Below are positions 25,761 to 34,427 of a stretch of DNA of 64,000 nucleotides, one piece after another. This DNA comes from JAPLJU01 sp964547985 (GTDB lineage Bacteria; Desulfobacterota; Syntrophia; Syntrophales; UBA2192): contig CAZJPV010000001.1 of NCBI GenBank assembly GCA_964547985.1, positions 76,758 to 140,757 on the forward strand. The letters are read 5' to 3'. Position 1 is the stretch's first letter. Each line of letters begins with the position of its first letter. A program made the position numbers and the translations under genes. The notes under the pieces are model-generated. The model was not told the DNA's origin. It was given only the letters and a program-made list of their open reading frames with translations, and ran no database searches.

Positions 25761-26495
25761 CTACATTCTATCGATTTGTATATCCCCCCCCACACCCAGT
25801 GAATCTCCTGATATGATAATGATACCCCAAACACCGCTAATCTTCAAGCCATCCTCTATGGCCTTCTTGATATCCTCTTTCCTCTTGACTCGATTCCCGA
25901 TGAACGTTGCAACCGCGTCTGCAAGAATCGCGGATTGAGATGTCACGCACACTGCATCGGCAATTCCGAAGCTCAAGGAATGACCGACCGAGGCCGAAGA
26001 CGTACAGACACCCATGGGCGTTTCCTCAGGCATTACGCGGATCGCCACTTTCATGCTCAGAGGTGAATCTGCTGCAAATATGCCTACCCTGAGCGCTTTG
26101 TTTGTTCTGATAAACACATCGCCGCCGTTTTCTACGATGGCATTCTCCGAATATTTAAGAAGATCAAAACCGACACATTCAGCCAGGGCTCCGGCGACGG
26201 ATGCCATAGGGCCCACATGGGCTATTTTTGTGAATTTGAGCATTTCACGCACGATCTCCGGTGCCCTCGAATCTTCCCCGAGAGGCGTCAGGGATGATAA
26301 GAAGTCCGGTCTCTTTTTTATGTATTCTTCAATAAAATTGCGGTGTTTTATAACAGATTGTAAGGCTTTGTCTGACAGGTCGGTGTCGGTCCGGATGTAG
26401 AGATCCGTCTCGGACACCTTGATCTGATAGGGCTTCAAAAAATCTTCTTTAATCAGGCTCCTGTAATGCTTATCCTTATATAATACATGAGACAT
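25761..26495 (-). CDS. UPF0280 family protein (ApbE-like fold)
   Basis: This 244-residue protein matches the UPF0280 family, related to the ApbE flavin transferases ('IAHVGPMASVAGALAE' near residue 92 and 'IVENGGDVFI' near 120 are diagnostic). The function is unknown; the ApbE link suggests binding of FAD or another cofactor. The gene is visibly more AT-rich than its neighbours and uses many A/T-ending codons, so it may have been acquired or may evolve separately. It is convergent with the dnaJ gene and lies 38 bases downstream of dnaE on the same strand. Confidence 0.85.
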   Translation of the reverse strand: MSHVLYKDKHYRSLIKEDFLKPYQIKVSETDLYIRTDTDLSDKALQSVIKHRNFIEEYIKKRPDFLSSLTPLGEDSRAPEIVREMLKFTKIAHVGPMASVAGALAECVGFDLLKYSENAIVENGGDVFIRTNKALRVGIFAADSPLSMKVAIRVMPEETPMGVCTSSASVGHSLSFGIADAVCVTSQSAILADAVATFIGNRVKRKEDIKKAIEDGLKISGVWGIIIISGDSLGVGGDIQIDRM

Positions 26496-26533
26496 TTCTT
26501 TAAATAGAAGGAAAAATCTGAAACCTATCGTAT

Positions 26534-29500
26534 TTATTGAAATTTTGTTGAACCAGGACCGAGTATGTCATCGGCATCCTTCTTGATCCCTTCCGAGATA
26601 CTCAATCTCAAACCGTCCCCGAGGTAGACAACCGTTTCGCTCCGGTCAGGAAGAATAATATGAAGGTAGCCGTCGAACCGACCACTGTGCTTGCTGAGGA
26701 CACCCCGGAGGGATTCGATGTCCCCGGAGCCTTTGATGGTGGCGTTCACATAGAAATGGACGGAATTGTAGGGCATCTCCAAGACCTCTGACAGCAGCTT
26801 CACCTCCGTCAGGATGACTTTTGTGCTCTCTTCACCCACATCGAGGGTCCCCTTCAGGTGCAGAGGGGCTTCACCCTTGAGAAGGTCCATGTAATTTCGG
26901 TAGACATCGGCAAAGGCAATGGTGCCGATAGACCCTTTCATATCCTCGATGGTCACGTAGGCCATGATCTCTTTTCTCTTCGTCGTCACCTCACGGATGT
27001 TGCTCACAATACCGGCGAACGTAATGCTCTCCCTGTCTTTTCTCTCCAGAATCGTCTCGGTATCGCAATCGACGATTTTATAGAGTGTGTCGGCATAGCG
27101 AAGAAGCGGATGGCCGGTGATGTAGAAACCGAGGGTTTCTTTTTCGTGCAAAAGCAGCTCCTGGTGATCCCACTCCGGCACCCGGGGGATTAGCTCTCCC
27201 TCCCGTTTTTCGTCCCTCCGTTCCTGGTCCTCCTCGTGGGCATCGAAGAGATGAACCTGATCGCGGTCCCCTGCCCTCTGGCCCCGCGAGGTCATTTCGA
27301 TGATTTTCTCGTAACCGTCCATGAGCGGTCGACGCCGGTATTTCATGAGGTCGAAGGCCCCGCACTTGATCAGGCTCTCCACGACCCGCTTGTTGATCTT
27401 CCGGAGGTCTACACGGGTACAAAAGTCGTAGAACGTCTTGAACTTGCCGTCTTTTGTCCGGGACTCGATGATGGAATCCACGGCGCTTTCCCCCACGTTC
27501 TTGACGGCGGCAAGCCCGAAACGGATGTGATCACCGGCAACGCTGAAGTCTCTCATGGACTCGTTGATGTCCGGTGGAAGCACGTTGATTCCCATTTCCT
27601 TGCAGACGCTGATGTACTTGATGACCTTGTCCCGGTTGCTCTTTTCGCTCGTGAGCAGGGCCGCCATGAACTCCACGGGGAAATGCGCCTTCAGATAGGC
27701 GGTCTGATAGGAAATCATGGCGTAGGCCGTGCTGTGAGATTTGTTGAAGCCGTAACCGGCAAAGGTCTCCATCTGTTCGAAGATTTTCTTCGCCTTGCTT
27801 TCGGGAATTTTGTTTTTCCTAGCCCCGGCGATGAATTTCGGCTTCTCCTTTTCCATATCCGCGGTATTCTTCTTGCTCATCGCCTTTCGGAAGGTGTCGG
27901 CCTCACCCATCGTGTAACTGGCGAGGACACTGGCGATCTGCATGACCTGTTCCTGGTAGACGATGACGCCGTAGGTCTCCTTCAGGATGCTTTCCAGCTG
28001 TGGGACCTCATAGGTGATCTTGGTTTTTCCCTGTTTGCGCGAGATGTACTCCTGCACCATCCCGCTCTTCAGAGGACCCGGCCGATAGAGGGCGATGAGG
28101 GCGATCACGTCCTCGATACAGTCCGGTTTCATACTGACCAGGATCTCCTTCATCCCGCGGCTTTCCAGCTGGAAGACGCCGTCCGTTTCACCCTGTGACA
28201 GGAGCTGATAGGTCTTTCGGTCATCGAGCGGCATCTGCTGGACGTCGAGATCCACCCCTTTCCCTTCCCGGGCGAACCGGAGGCTGTCCCGGATGACGGT
28301 GAGCGTCTTGAGACCCAGAAAGTCGAATTTCGTGAGCCCCACGGCTTGGAGGTCGTTCATGGAGAACTGGGTCACCACGTCGTCCTTCGGGCTCTTGCAC
28401 AGTGGGACGCGCTCCAGGAGGGGCTTGTCGGAGATGACAACCCCGGCGGCATGGGTCGATGAATGGCGATTGAGGCCCTCCAGGGACCTCGAGAGGGAAA
28501 GAAGTTTCCGGACCTTCTCGTTCTTTTTCTGCTCCTCCTGGAGACGGGGCTCCATTTTGATGGCTTCGTCAAGGGTGATATTGAGCACGTTGGGGATCAT
28601 CTTGGCGATCCGGTCCACCTCTCCGTAGGAAAAATTCAGGGCCCTTCCCACATCCCGGACGACGGCCTTCGCCTGCATTTTTCCGAAGGTGATGATCTGT
28701 GCGACGCGATCCGCCCCGTACTTCTCCGTGACATAACGGATGATCTCGTCCCGGCCGTCCTGACAGAAATCGATGTCGATGTCGGGCATGCTCTTGCGGT
28801 CGGGGTTCAGGAAACGCTCGAAGAAGAGCCCGTATCGAATCGGGTCGATGTCCGTGATGCCCAGGGCATAGGCCACCAGGCTTCCGGCCACGGAACCCCT
28901 TCCGGGTCCCACGGGAATATTGCGGTCTTTGGCGTGTCGGACAAAATCGGCAACGATCAGGAAATAGCCCGCGAAACCCATGGACTTGATGATCTCCAGC
29001 TCTGTTCCAAGGCGTTTTTCATAGGCCCCACGGGACACATCGCCCCCGCCCTTCGTGATTTCGTTCCACCTCTGCTCGAGACCGTGTCGTGCCAGCGTTT
29101 TCATCTGATCGTCGAGAGAGACGGTCGGGTCCGTCTCGTAGTGCGGCAGATAGAGTTCATCGAAGGGGATCGTGAGATTGCATCGCTCGGCAATGGAAAT
29201 TGTGTTTTCGACGGCCGTCGGGCAATAAGCGAAGAGGTTTTTCATTTCATCGGGCGACCGGAAGTAGAATTGATCGGTGGCAAAACGCATCCGGCCGGGA
29301 TCTTCGAGGGTTTTCCCCGTCTGGATGCACAAAAGCACATCATGGGCCTCTGCGTCGGTCCGTTCCAGATAGTGGCAATCGTTTGTCGCAACGACGGGGA
29401 TGGCGCACTTTCCGGATATCCGGAGCAAACCTTCGTTGACCAGTCGCTGTTCCGGAATGCCGTTTTCCATCATCTCCAGATAGTAATTGTCGGCTCCGAA

Positions 29501-30004
29501 TATGTTCCGGTATCCCAGTGCCGCTTTTTCCGCCCCTTTCTCGTCTCCCCTGAGGAGGTAATCCGCGACCTCGCCGTGCAGACAGGCACTCAGGGCGATG
29601 AGTCCTTCGCTGTGTTTTGACAGCAGATCCTTGTCAACCCTGGGCCGGTAGTAAAACCCTTCGAGGAATCCCAGAGATGTCAGCTTGATCAGGTTTTTAT
29701 AACCCTGAAAATTTTTAACCAGGACGATGAGATGGCGGGCTGTTTCGCCGGCATTATCGACGCTTTTGTCAAGCCGGCTTTTAGGGGCGATGTAGAGTTC
29801 GCAACCGATAATCGGTTTGATCCCCTGACGATAGGCGGACTGATAGAAATCCACGACGCCGTATATGTTGCCGTGGTCCGTCATCGCCACGGCGGGCATT
29901 TTGAGCGCCCGGGCCTTTTTCAGGACATCCTGAAGGCGGATCGTGCCGTCCAGGAGACTGTACTGCGTGTGGACATGAAGGTGGACAAAATCCTGATGTT
30001 TCAT
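26534..30004 (-). CDS. dnaE: DNA polymerase III alpha subunit
   Basis: This 1156-residue replicative polymerase has an N-terminal PHP domain ('FVHLHVHTQYSLLDG' at about residues 6-20). The palm has 'PDIDIDF' near 400, and 'HSSTHAAGVVI' near 510. It also has fingers, a tandem HhH region and an OB domain near 990-1080. PHP metal ligands look complete at the N-terminus, so proofreading or pyrophosphatase activity cannot be excluded. The size is normal. It lies 21 bases downstream of guaB on the same strand. Confidence 0.97.
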   Translation of the reverse strand: MKHQDFVHLHVHTQYSLLDGTIRLQDVLKKARALKMPAVAMTDHGNIYGVVDFYQSAYRQGIKPIIGCELYIAPKSRLDKSVDNAGETARHLIVLVKNFQGYKNLIKLTSLGFLEGFYYRPRVDKDLLSKHSEGLIALSACLHGEVADYLLRGDEKGAEKAALGYRNIFGADNYYLEMMENGIPEQRLVNEGLLRISGKCAIPVVATNDCHYLERTDAEAHDVLLCIQTGKTLEDPGRMRFATDQFYFRSPDEMKNLFAYCPTAVENTISIAERCNLTIPFDELYLPHYETDPTVSLDDQMKTLARHGLEQRWNEITKGGGDVSRGAYEKRLGTELEIIKSMGFAGYFLIVADFVRHAKDRNIPVGPGRGSVAGSLVAYALGITDIDPIRYGLFFERFLNPDRKSMPDIDIDFCQDGRDEIIRYVTEKYGADRVAQIITFGKMQAKAVVRDVGRALNFSYGEVDRIAKMIPNVLNITLDEAIKMEPRLQEEQKKNEKVRKLLSLSRSLEGLNRHSSTHAAGVVISDKPLLERVPLCKSPKDDVVTQFSMNDLQAVGLTKFDFLGLKTLTVIRDSLRFAREGKGVDLDVQQMPLDDRKTYQLLSQGETDGVFQLESRGMKEILVSMKPDCIEDVIALIALYRPGPLKSGMVQEYISRKQGKTKITYEVPQLESILKETYGVIVYQEQVMQIASVLASYTMGEADTFRKAMSKKNTADMEKEKPKFIAGARKNKIPESKAKKIFEQMETFAGYGFNKSHSTAYAMISYQTAYLKAHFPVEFMAALLTSEKSNRDKVIKYISVCKEMGINVLPPDINESMRDFSVAGDHIRFGLAAVKNVGESAVDSIIESRTKDGKFKTFYDFCTRVDLRKINKRVVESLIKCGAFDLMKYRRRPLMDGYEKIIEMTSRGQRAGDRDQVHLFDAHEEDQERRDEKREGELIPRVPEWDHQELLLHEKETLGFYITGHPLLRYADTLYKIVDCDTETILERKDRESITFAGIVSNIREVTTKRKEIMAYVTIEDMKGSIGTIAFADVYRNYMDLLKGEAPLHLKGTLDVGEESTKVILTEVKLLSEVLEMPYNSVHFYVNATIKGSGDIESLRGVLSKHSGRFDGYLHIILPDRSETVVYLGDGLRLSISEGIKKDADDILGPGSTKFQ

Positions 30005-30025
30005 TAAATTACAGATGCTCCGTCG

Positions 30026-31483
30026 CTAATCCAGCCAGTAATTGGGCGCTTCCTTGGTAATGATGACATCGTGGACGTGGCTTTCCCGCAGCCCCGCCGA
30101 TGTAATCCGGACGAATTTCGCCTTGGTGTGAAGTTCCGCGATGGTTCGGCACCCGGCGTAACCCATGCCCGCCCGGAGACCGCCGATGAGCTGATAGATG
30201 CTCGCCTCGAGCGTTCCCCTGAAGGGAACCCTCCCCTCGATCCCTTCGGGGACAAGCTTCAGTGTGCTTTCGATGTCGTCCTGCATATAGCGATCACGGC
30301 TTCCCGACTTCATGGCCTCTAGGGACCCCATCCCCCGATAGACCTTGTAACTTCTCCCCTGAAAGAGGATGGTCTCGCCGGGGCTTTCCTCCGTCCCTGC
30401 GAAAAGGCCTCCAATCATAACGGCATGGGCACCCGCGCCCAGGGCCTTGGTGATGTCGCCCGAGAACTTGATGCCGCCGTCGGCAATAATCGGCATACCC
30501 TGGCGCGCCGCCACCTTGCGGCAATCCCGGATGGCCGTCATCTGGGGAACACCGACACCGGCAACGATCCTCGTCGTGCAGATCGAGCCTGGTCCCACGC
30601 CCACTTTGACCGCGTCCACGCCTGCCTTGATGAGCGCCTGAGCCCCTTCCGCGGTTGCCACATTGCCCGCGATCAGCTCACACTTGAAGTTTTTCTTGGT
30701 ATCCCGTATGGCATCGATGACGCTCTTCGAGTGGCCGTGGGAGGTGTCGATGACAACGACATCGGCCCCGGCGTTGAGAAGGACCTGGATCCGCTCCTCC
30801 CGGTCGAGAATCCCGACGGCTGCGCCGATCCGGAGCCTCCCGAGGGAATCCTTGCAGGCATTCGGGTATTTCTGGATCTTCTCGATATCCTTGATGGTGA
30901 TGAGCCCCTTGAGGTTGTAGTCATCGTCCACCACGAGGAGCTTCTCGATCCGGTGCTTGTGGAGAAGCTTTTTCGACTCCTCGAGGGTGATGTTCGACGA
31001 TACGGTCACCAGATTCTTTTTGGTCATCACGTTGGCCACCGGTTGATCCAGGTTCGTCTCGAAACGCAGGTCCCTGTTCGTGAGAATGCCCACGAGCCTT
31101 CGTTTCTTGACGACAGGGACGCCGGAAATCTTGTAACGGCTCATCAACTCGAGGGCTTCCCGCACGCGCTGTTCCGGCTCGATGGTAATGGGATCGACGA
31201 TCATGCCGCTCTCCGATTTCTTAACCTTGTCGACTTCCAGGGCCTGACGCTCGATGCTCATGTTGCGGTGGATGATACCGATCCCCCCCTGTTGGGCCAT
31301 GCTGATGGCTGTCCGGGATTCCGTCACCGTGTCCATGGCGGCACTGACAATGGGAATTTTCATTACGATATTCTTCGTGAGATAGGTCGAGGTGTCGACG
31401 TCCTTGGGCAGAATACCCGACATGCTCGGAACTAGAAGCAAATCGTCAAATGTCAGGGCATCCTTTACCTGATCTTCCAGCAT
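30026..31483 (-). CDS. guaB: Inosine-5'-monophosphate dehydrogenase
   Basis: This 485-residue enzyme oxidises IMP to XMP, the committed step of GMP synthesis. It has a tandem CBS domain (about 95-205), the catalytic loop 'GPGSICTTRI' with the active Cys near 304, and the flap 'GMGSLEAM' near 384. The ending 'TKAKFVRITSAGLRESHVHDV' is typical. It may be co-transcribed with dnaE. A hairpin at 31513-31529 separates it from the upstream gene. Confidence 0.97.
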   Translation of the reverse strand: MLEDQVKDALTFDDLLLVPSMSGILPKDVDTSTYLTKNIVMKIPIVSAAMDTVTESRTAISMAQQGGIGIIHRNMSIERQALEVDKVKKSESGMIVDPITIEPEQRVREALELMSRYKISGVPVVKKRRLVGILTNRDLRFETNLDQPVANVMTKKNLVTVSSNITLEESKKLLHKHRIEKLLVVDDDYNLKGLITIKDIEKIQKYPNACKDSLGRLRIGAAVGILDREERIQVLLNAGADVVVIDTSHGHSKSVIDAIRDTKKNFKCELIAGNVATAEGAQALIKAGVDAVKVGVGPGSICTTRIVAGVGVPQMTAIRDCRKVAARQGMPIIADGGIKFSGDITKALGAGAHAVMIGGLFAGTEESPGETILFQGRSYKVYRGMGSLEAMKSGSRDRYMQDDIESTLKLVPEGIEGRVPFRGTLEASIYQLIGGLRAGMGYAGCRTIAELHTKAKFVRITSAGLRESHVHDVIITKEAPNYWLD

Positions 31484-31512
31484 GATAAACCTCCGTCATG
31501 AAATGCAAAGAT

Positions 31513-31529
31513 ACCCGCCTATGGCGGGT
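31513..31529 (-). terminator. Hairpin between the DUF1285-like gene and guaB
   Basis: ACCCGCC (31513-31519) pairs with GGCGGGT (31523-31529) around a 3-base loop. On the minus strand it follows the DUF1285-like stop by about 10 bases and is trailed by ATCTTTG, a weak U-tract. It probably ends the dtd/DUF1285 transcript. Confidence 0.55.
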
Positions 31530-31539
31530 TTCAATTAGA

Positions 31540-32076
31540 TCACCCCGGACCTGAAGACCGATCCTCCGATCCCCCCGGAACCTGATCTCTGTCCTTTGAT
31601 TTTTGATCCCCTATATAATATTTTTGCCCGTTCAGGGCGAGAAAGAAATCCGCCCTGCCCTCCTCCTGCGCGAAATAATCGGCCATCTGATAATAACTTG
31701 CCCGAAGAAATCTGGCCGGGAAGCGTTTCTCCTTCACGGCGCAGTAAAGAACATTTTCACGGCCGATCCGGAGCGTTTCCGGTGCGAGTTCTTCGCAGCT
31801 GTCATCATTCAGGCGTATGTTAATCTTTTCGTCACCGCCAGCCTCCAATCCCGTATGGTACACGGACCGGACCACATAAGCCGTGTCTTCCACCTCGACA
31901 GAGGCGATATCATTCGCATATTGGATATAATATCCCCCCGACTCATCGAGGTGGAGGTTCTGATAAAAGAGGTTGACGATTTCCCTTCGGAACATCTCCA
32001 CCCCTTTGTAGTACCACACGCCTTCCTTGTCGATCCGGATGTAGCTGGGGGGTAAATCCCGGGCTTTGACTGTCAT
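31540..32076 (-). CDS. DUF1285-like protein of unknown function
   Basis: This protein of about 178 residues has an N-terminal half reading 'YIRIDKEGVWYYKGVEM', then 'LHLDESGGYYIQY' and 'ASVEVEDTAYVVRSV'. That pattern recalls DUF1285, beta-rich proteins of unknown function. The C-terminal half is variable with a charged end. I chose ATG 32076; a TTG at 32136 would add 20 residues with no ribosome site. It lies downstream of dtd on the same strand. Confidence 0.55.
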   Translation of the reverse strand: MTVKARDLPPSYIRIDKEGVWYYKGVEMFRREIVNLFYQNLHLDESGGYYIQYANDIASVEVEDTAYVVRSVYHTGLEAGGDEKINIRLNDDSCEELAPETLRIGRENVLYCAVKEKRFPARFLRASYYQMADYFAQEEGRADFFLALNGQKYYIGDQKSKDRDQVPGGSEDRSSGPG

Positions 32077-32154
32077 GAGAAAATGCTCTGAGAATCCTTG
32101 TTTTTGAGATTCATCCTCCAACGCGACGAACGTCAAAGGGATGCCCTGTCAAAA

Positions 32155-32625
32155 TCATCCTTGCCGTTGAGTGCCACCCCGAAGCGCATCGCTGTCCAGC
32201 AGGATCGTCACGGGACCGTCATTGACGAGACTGACCTTCATCATGACCTGGAATTCACCCTCCTGAACACGATTCATCCGCGCCCGGGCCGTCTCAACGA
32301 AGTGGTGGTAGAGATGCCTGGCGGTTTGCGGCTCTGCGGCATCGGTAAAAGAGGGTCTCCGCCCCTTCCGGCAATCCGCCCATAGAGTGAACTGAGAGAC
32401 CACCAGCATCTCCCCTTGGGTCTCGAGGAGGGAGAGGTTCATCTTGCGTTCGGCATCTTCAAAAATTCGGAGGTTGATGATTTTGTCCAGAAGGTATTCG
32501 GCATCTTCTTTTGTGTCGTTTCTTCCGACGCCGAGCAGTACGAGAACCCCCTGATTGATCCGGGAAATTTCTTTCTGATCCACCGTGATCGAAGCCCCGT
32601 CGACTCGCTGGATGAGCGCTCTCAT
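32155..32625 (-). CDS. dtd: D-aminoacyl-tRNA deacylase
   Basis: This 156-residue enzyme hydrolyses D-aminoacyl-tRNA and thereby protects translation from D-amino acids. It carries 'SQFTLWAD' near residue 77 and the cross-subunit motif 'NDGPVTI' near 134; the length is normal. It is divergent from the radical SAM gene at 32772. Confidence 0.95.
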   Translation of the reverse strand: MRALIQRVDGASITVDQKEISRINQGVLVLLGVGRNDTKEDAEYLLDKIINLRIFEDAERKMNLSLLETQGEMLVVSQFTLWADCRKGRRPSFTDAAEPQTARHLYHHFVETARARMNRVQEGEFQVMMKVSLVNDGPVTILLDSDALRGGTQRQG

Positions 32626-32736
32626 GGAAAGAATCCGTCGCGTTGAATTGGGGCGATGTTAACAATAAACGCCCTTTGCTTCAAGCCTTTTCTCCCGCCG
32701 CGGCGTGAAGAGGGATCGCACGGTCGCGCTTTTGTC

Positions 32737-32765
32737 TTGTCCACCCGGCCGCAACTTGCTATATT
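32737..32765 (+). promoter_or_regulatory. Promoter giving a likely leaderless radical SAM transcript
   Basis: TTGTCC (32737-32742), a 17-base spacer and TATATT (32760-32765) form a fair sigma-70 promoter. The GTG start codon is at 32772, about where transcription should begin, and no ribosome site lies between. Confidence 0.45.
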
Positions 32766-32771
32766 GCCGTC

Positions 32772-34130
32772 GTGGCCGGAAAAAAGAAAAGATGTCTGCT
32801 GATCAACCCCTGGATCTACGATTTCGCCGCCTACGACTTCTGGTTAAAACCGCTCGGCCTCCTGTACCTTGCTTCCATCTTGAGAGAAAATGGTTGTGAA
32901 ATTGCCTTTCTGGACTGCCTGAACCCCCTTCACCCGGCTCTCCCGTCGGAAGGGCGTATCAAGGCTTCCAAAAGAACACCCTCGGGCCGCGGGAGTCTCC
33001 CGAAGGAATTCATCACGCGTCCGGAAGCCCTCACGTCGATCCCCCGAAGATACAAGCGCTACGGCATCAGCCCCGACATCTTCCGCGATGACCTCCGTGC
33101 GGAGGAACGGCCGGATGTGGTCCTTGTCACCTCCATGATGACTTACTGGTATCCCGGTGTCTTTTCTGTCATCCGGCAGGTCCGTGACGTCTTCCCCGGT
33201 GTGCCGGTGGTTCTCGGGGGAATTTACACCACTCTATGCCGGGAGCACGCCGCCCGATACGCCGGTGCCGATTATGTTCTCCCCGGCGAGGGTGAATTAT
33301 CCCTGGCCCGTCTGCTCAGGGTTCTCTTCAACGACGAGCCGGCCTTCGATATTCGGGACAAAGACCTGGATGACCTCCCCTACCCTGCCTTTGATCTCAT
33401 GCCTGTAAAGGATCAGTTCCCGATCATGACGTCAAGGGGCTGCCCCTTCCGTTGCACCTATTGCGCATCTCACCTTCTGAGCAGCCGTTTCACTTTCAGG
33501 GATCCCATCCGGGTTGTCGACGAGATCGACCACTGGTATCATCGGTACGGCATCAGAAACTTCAGCTTTTACGACGACGCCCTCCTCATTGAGGCCCGGC
33601 AGCGGGCGGTCCCCATGATGCGAGAGATCATCCGGCGCGGCCTGGATTGCGATTTCCACTGTCCGAACGGTCTTCACCTGCGGGGGATCACCGCCGAGGT
33701 CGGCTGGCTGCTTTACCGATCGCGTTTCCGGACCATCCGCTTCGGCCTCGAAACCGCCTGCGCAAAGCGTCAAAGTGAAACAGGCGGCAAGGTCACAAAT
33801 GAGGAACTCCGCTCCGCCGTGGCGTACCTCACGGAAGCGGGCTACCGCCCGGAGGATATCGGCGTTTATCTTCTCTGCGGACTGCCGGACCAGGCGGCCG
33901 GGGAAATCAGAGAAAGTGTTGATCTCGTAAAATCTTATGGGGCCAGGCCAATCCTAGCGGAGTTTTCACCGATCCCCGGAACGCCGATATGGGAAGATGC
34001 CCTGAGGGTTTCACCCTACCCGATCGCCGAAGAACCCCTTTTCCATAACAACACCCTGCTGCCCTGCCGGAGCGACAGCCTGACCCCGGGGACTTTTCAG
34101 GACCTCAAGAGACGCTGTCGGGCCGGATAG
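32772..34130 (+). CDS. B12-binding-type radical SAM protein
   Basis: This 452-residue protein has an N-terminal cobalamin-binding-like domain (about 1-200) and a radical SAM core starting at 'CPFRCTYC' near residue 223 (CxxxCxxC for the 4Fe-4S cluster). The usual DxHxxG cobalamin-ligand motif is not visible, so B12 binding may be base-off or absent. 'YLLCGLPDQ' and 'AEFSPIPGTPIWEDA' are typical of the methylthio/lipid-modifying branch (COG1032). The substrate is unknown. GTG 32772 is the only sensible start. Confidence 0.8.
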   Translation: MAGKKKRCLLINPWIYDFAAYDFWLKPLGLLYLASILRENGCEIAFLDCLNPLHPALPSEGRIKASKRTPSGRGSLPKEFITRPEALTSIPRRYKRYGISPDIFRDDLRAEERPDVVLVTSMMTYWYPGVFSVIRQVRDVFPGVPVVLGGIYTTLCREHAARYAGADYVLPGEGELSLARLLRVLFNDEPAFDIRDKDLDDLPYPAFDLMPVKDQFPIMTSRGCPFRCTYCASHLLSSRFTFRDPIRVVDEIDHWYHRYGIRNFSFYDDALLIEARQRAVPMMREIIRRGLDCDFHCPNGLHLRGITAEVGWLLYRSRFRTIRFGLETACAKRQSETGGKVTNEELRSAVAYLTEAGYRPEDIGVYLLCGLPDQAAGEIRESVDLVKSYGARPILAEFSPIPGTPIWEDALRVSPYPIAEEPLFHNNTLLPCRSDSLTPGTFQDLKRRCRAG

Positions 34131-34201
34131 CAGCCCCCCTTTTCCTCTTGCATCGATCAGGAAAAGCCATTATATCTTTACGCAGGCATGGGCCGTTTTT
34201 T

Positions 34202-34423
34202 ATGACTCACATCTTCTGGATAAAGCAAATCACCATCGCCCTTTTTTCCCTTTTTTTTCTCTCGTTCGGAGTCTATCTTTTTCTCTCGGCCTATGGCATG
34301 AAAAACCCGCATGAATTCATCATGACCTTTTTCGGGTCGAACCTCATCATCCTGATCAGCCTGGTGGGACTCATCTATCCGGCCGTCAGGATTTTCTTGC
34401 ACCTGAAGTCTCTGAAACCGTGA
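34202..34423 (+). CDS. Small two-helix membrane protein
   Basis: This 73-residue protein has two predicted transmembrane helices (about 8-28 and 43-63) joined by a short 'GMKNPHEF' loop. I do not recognise a family. ATG 34202 has no clear ribosome site. It ends 4 bases before the catalytic M16 peptidase gene, so it may be co-translated with the peptidase pair. Confidence 0.55.
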   Translation: MTHIFWIKQITIALFSLFFLSFGVYLFLSAYGMKNPHEFIMTFFGSNLIILISLVGLIYPAVRIFLHLKSLKP

Positions 34424-34427
34424 AATC

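Noticed and set aside
27236..29620. Two long plus-strand frames (320 and 385 codons)
   Set aside because: Both are antisense to dnaE, which has all polymerase motifs.
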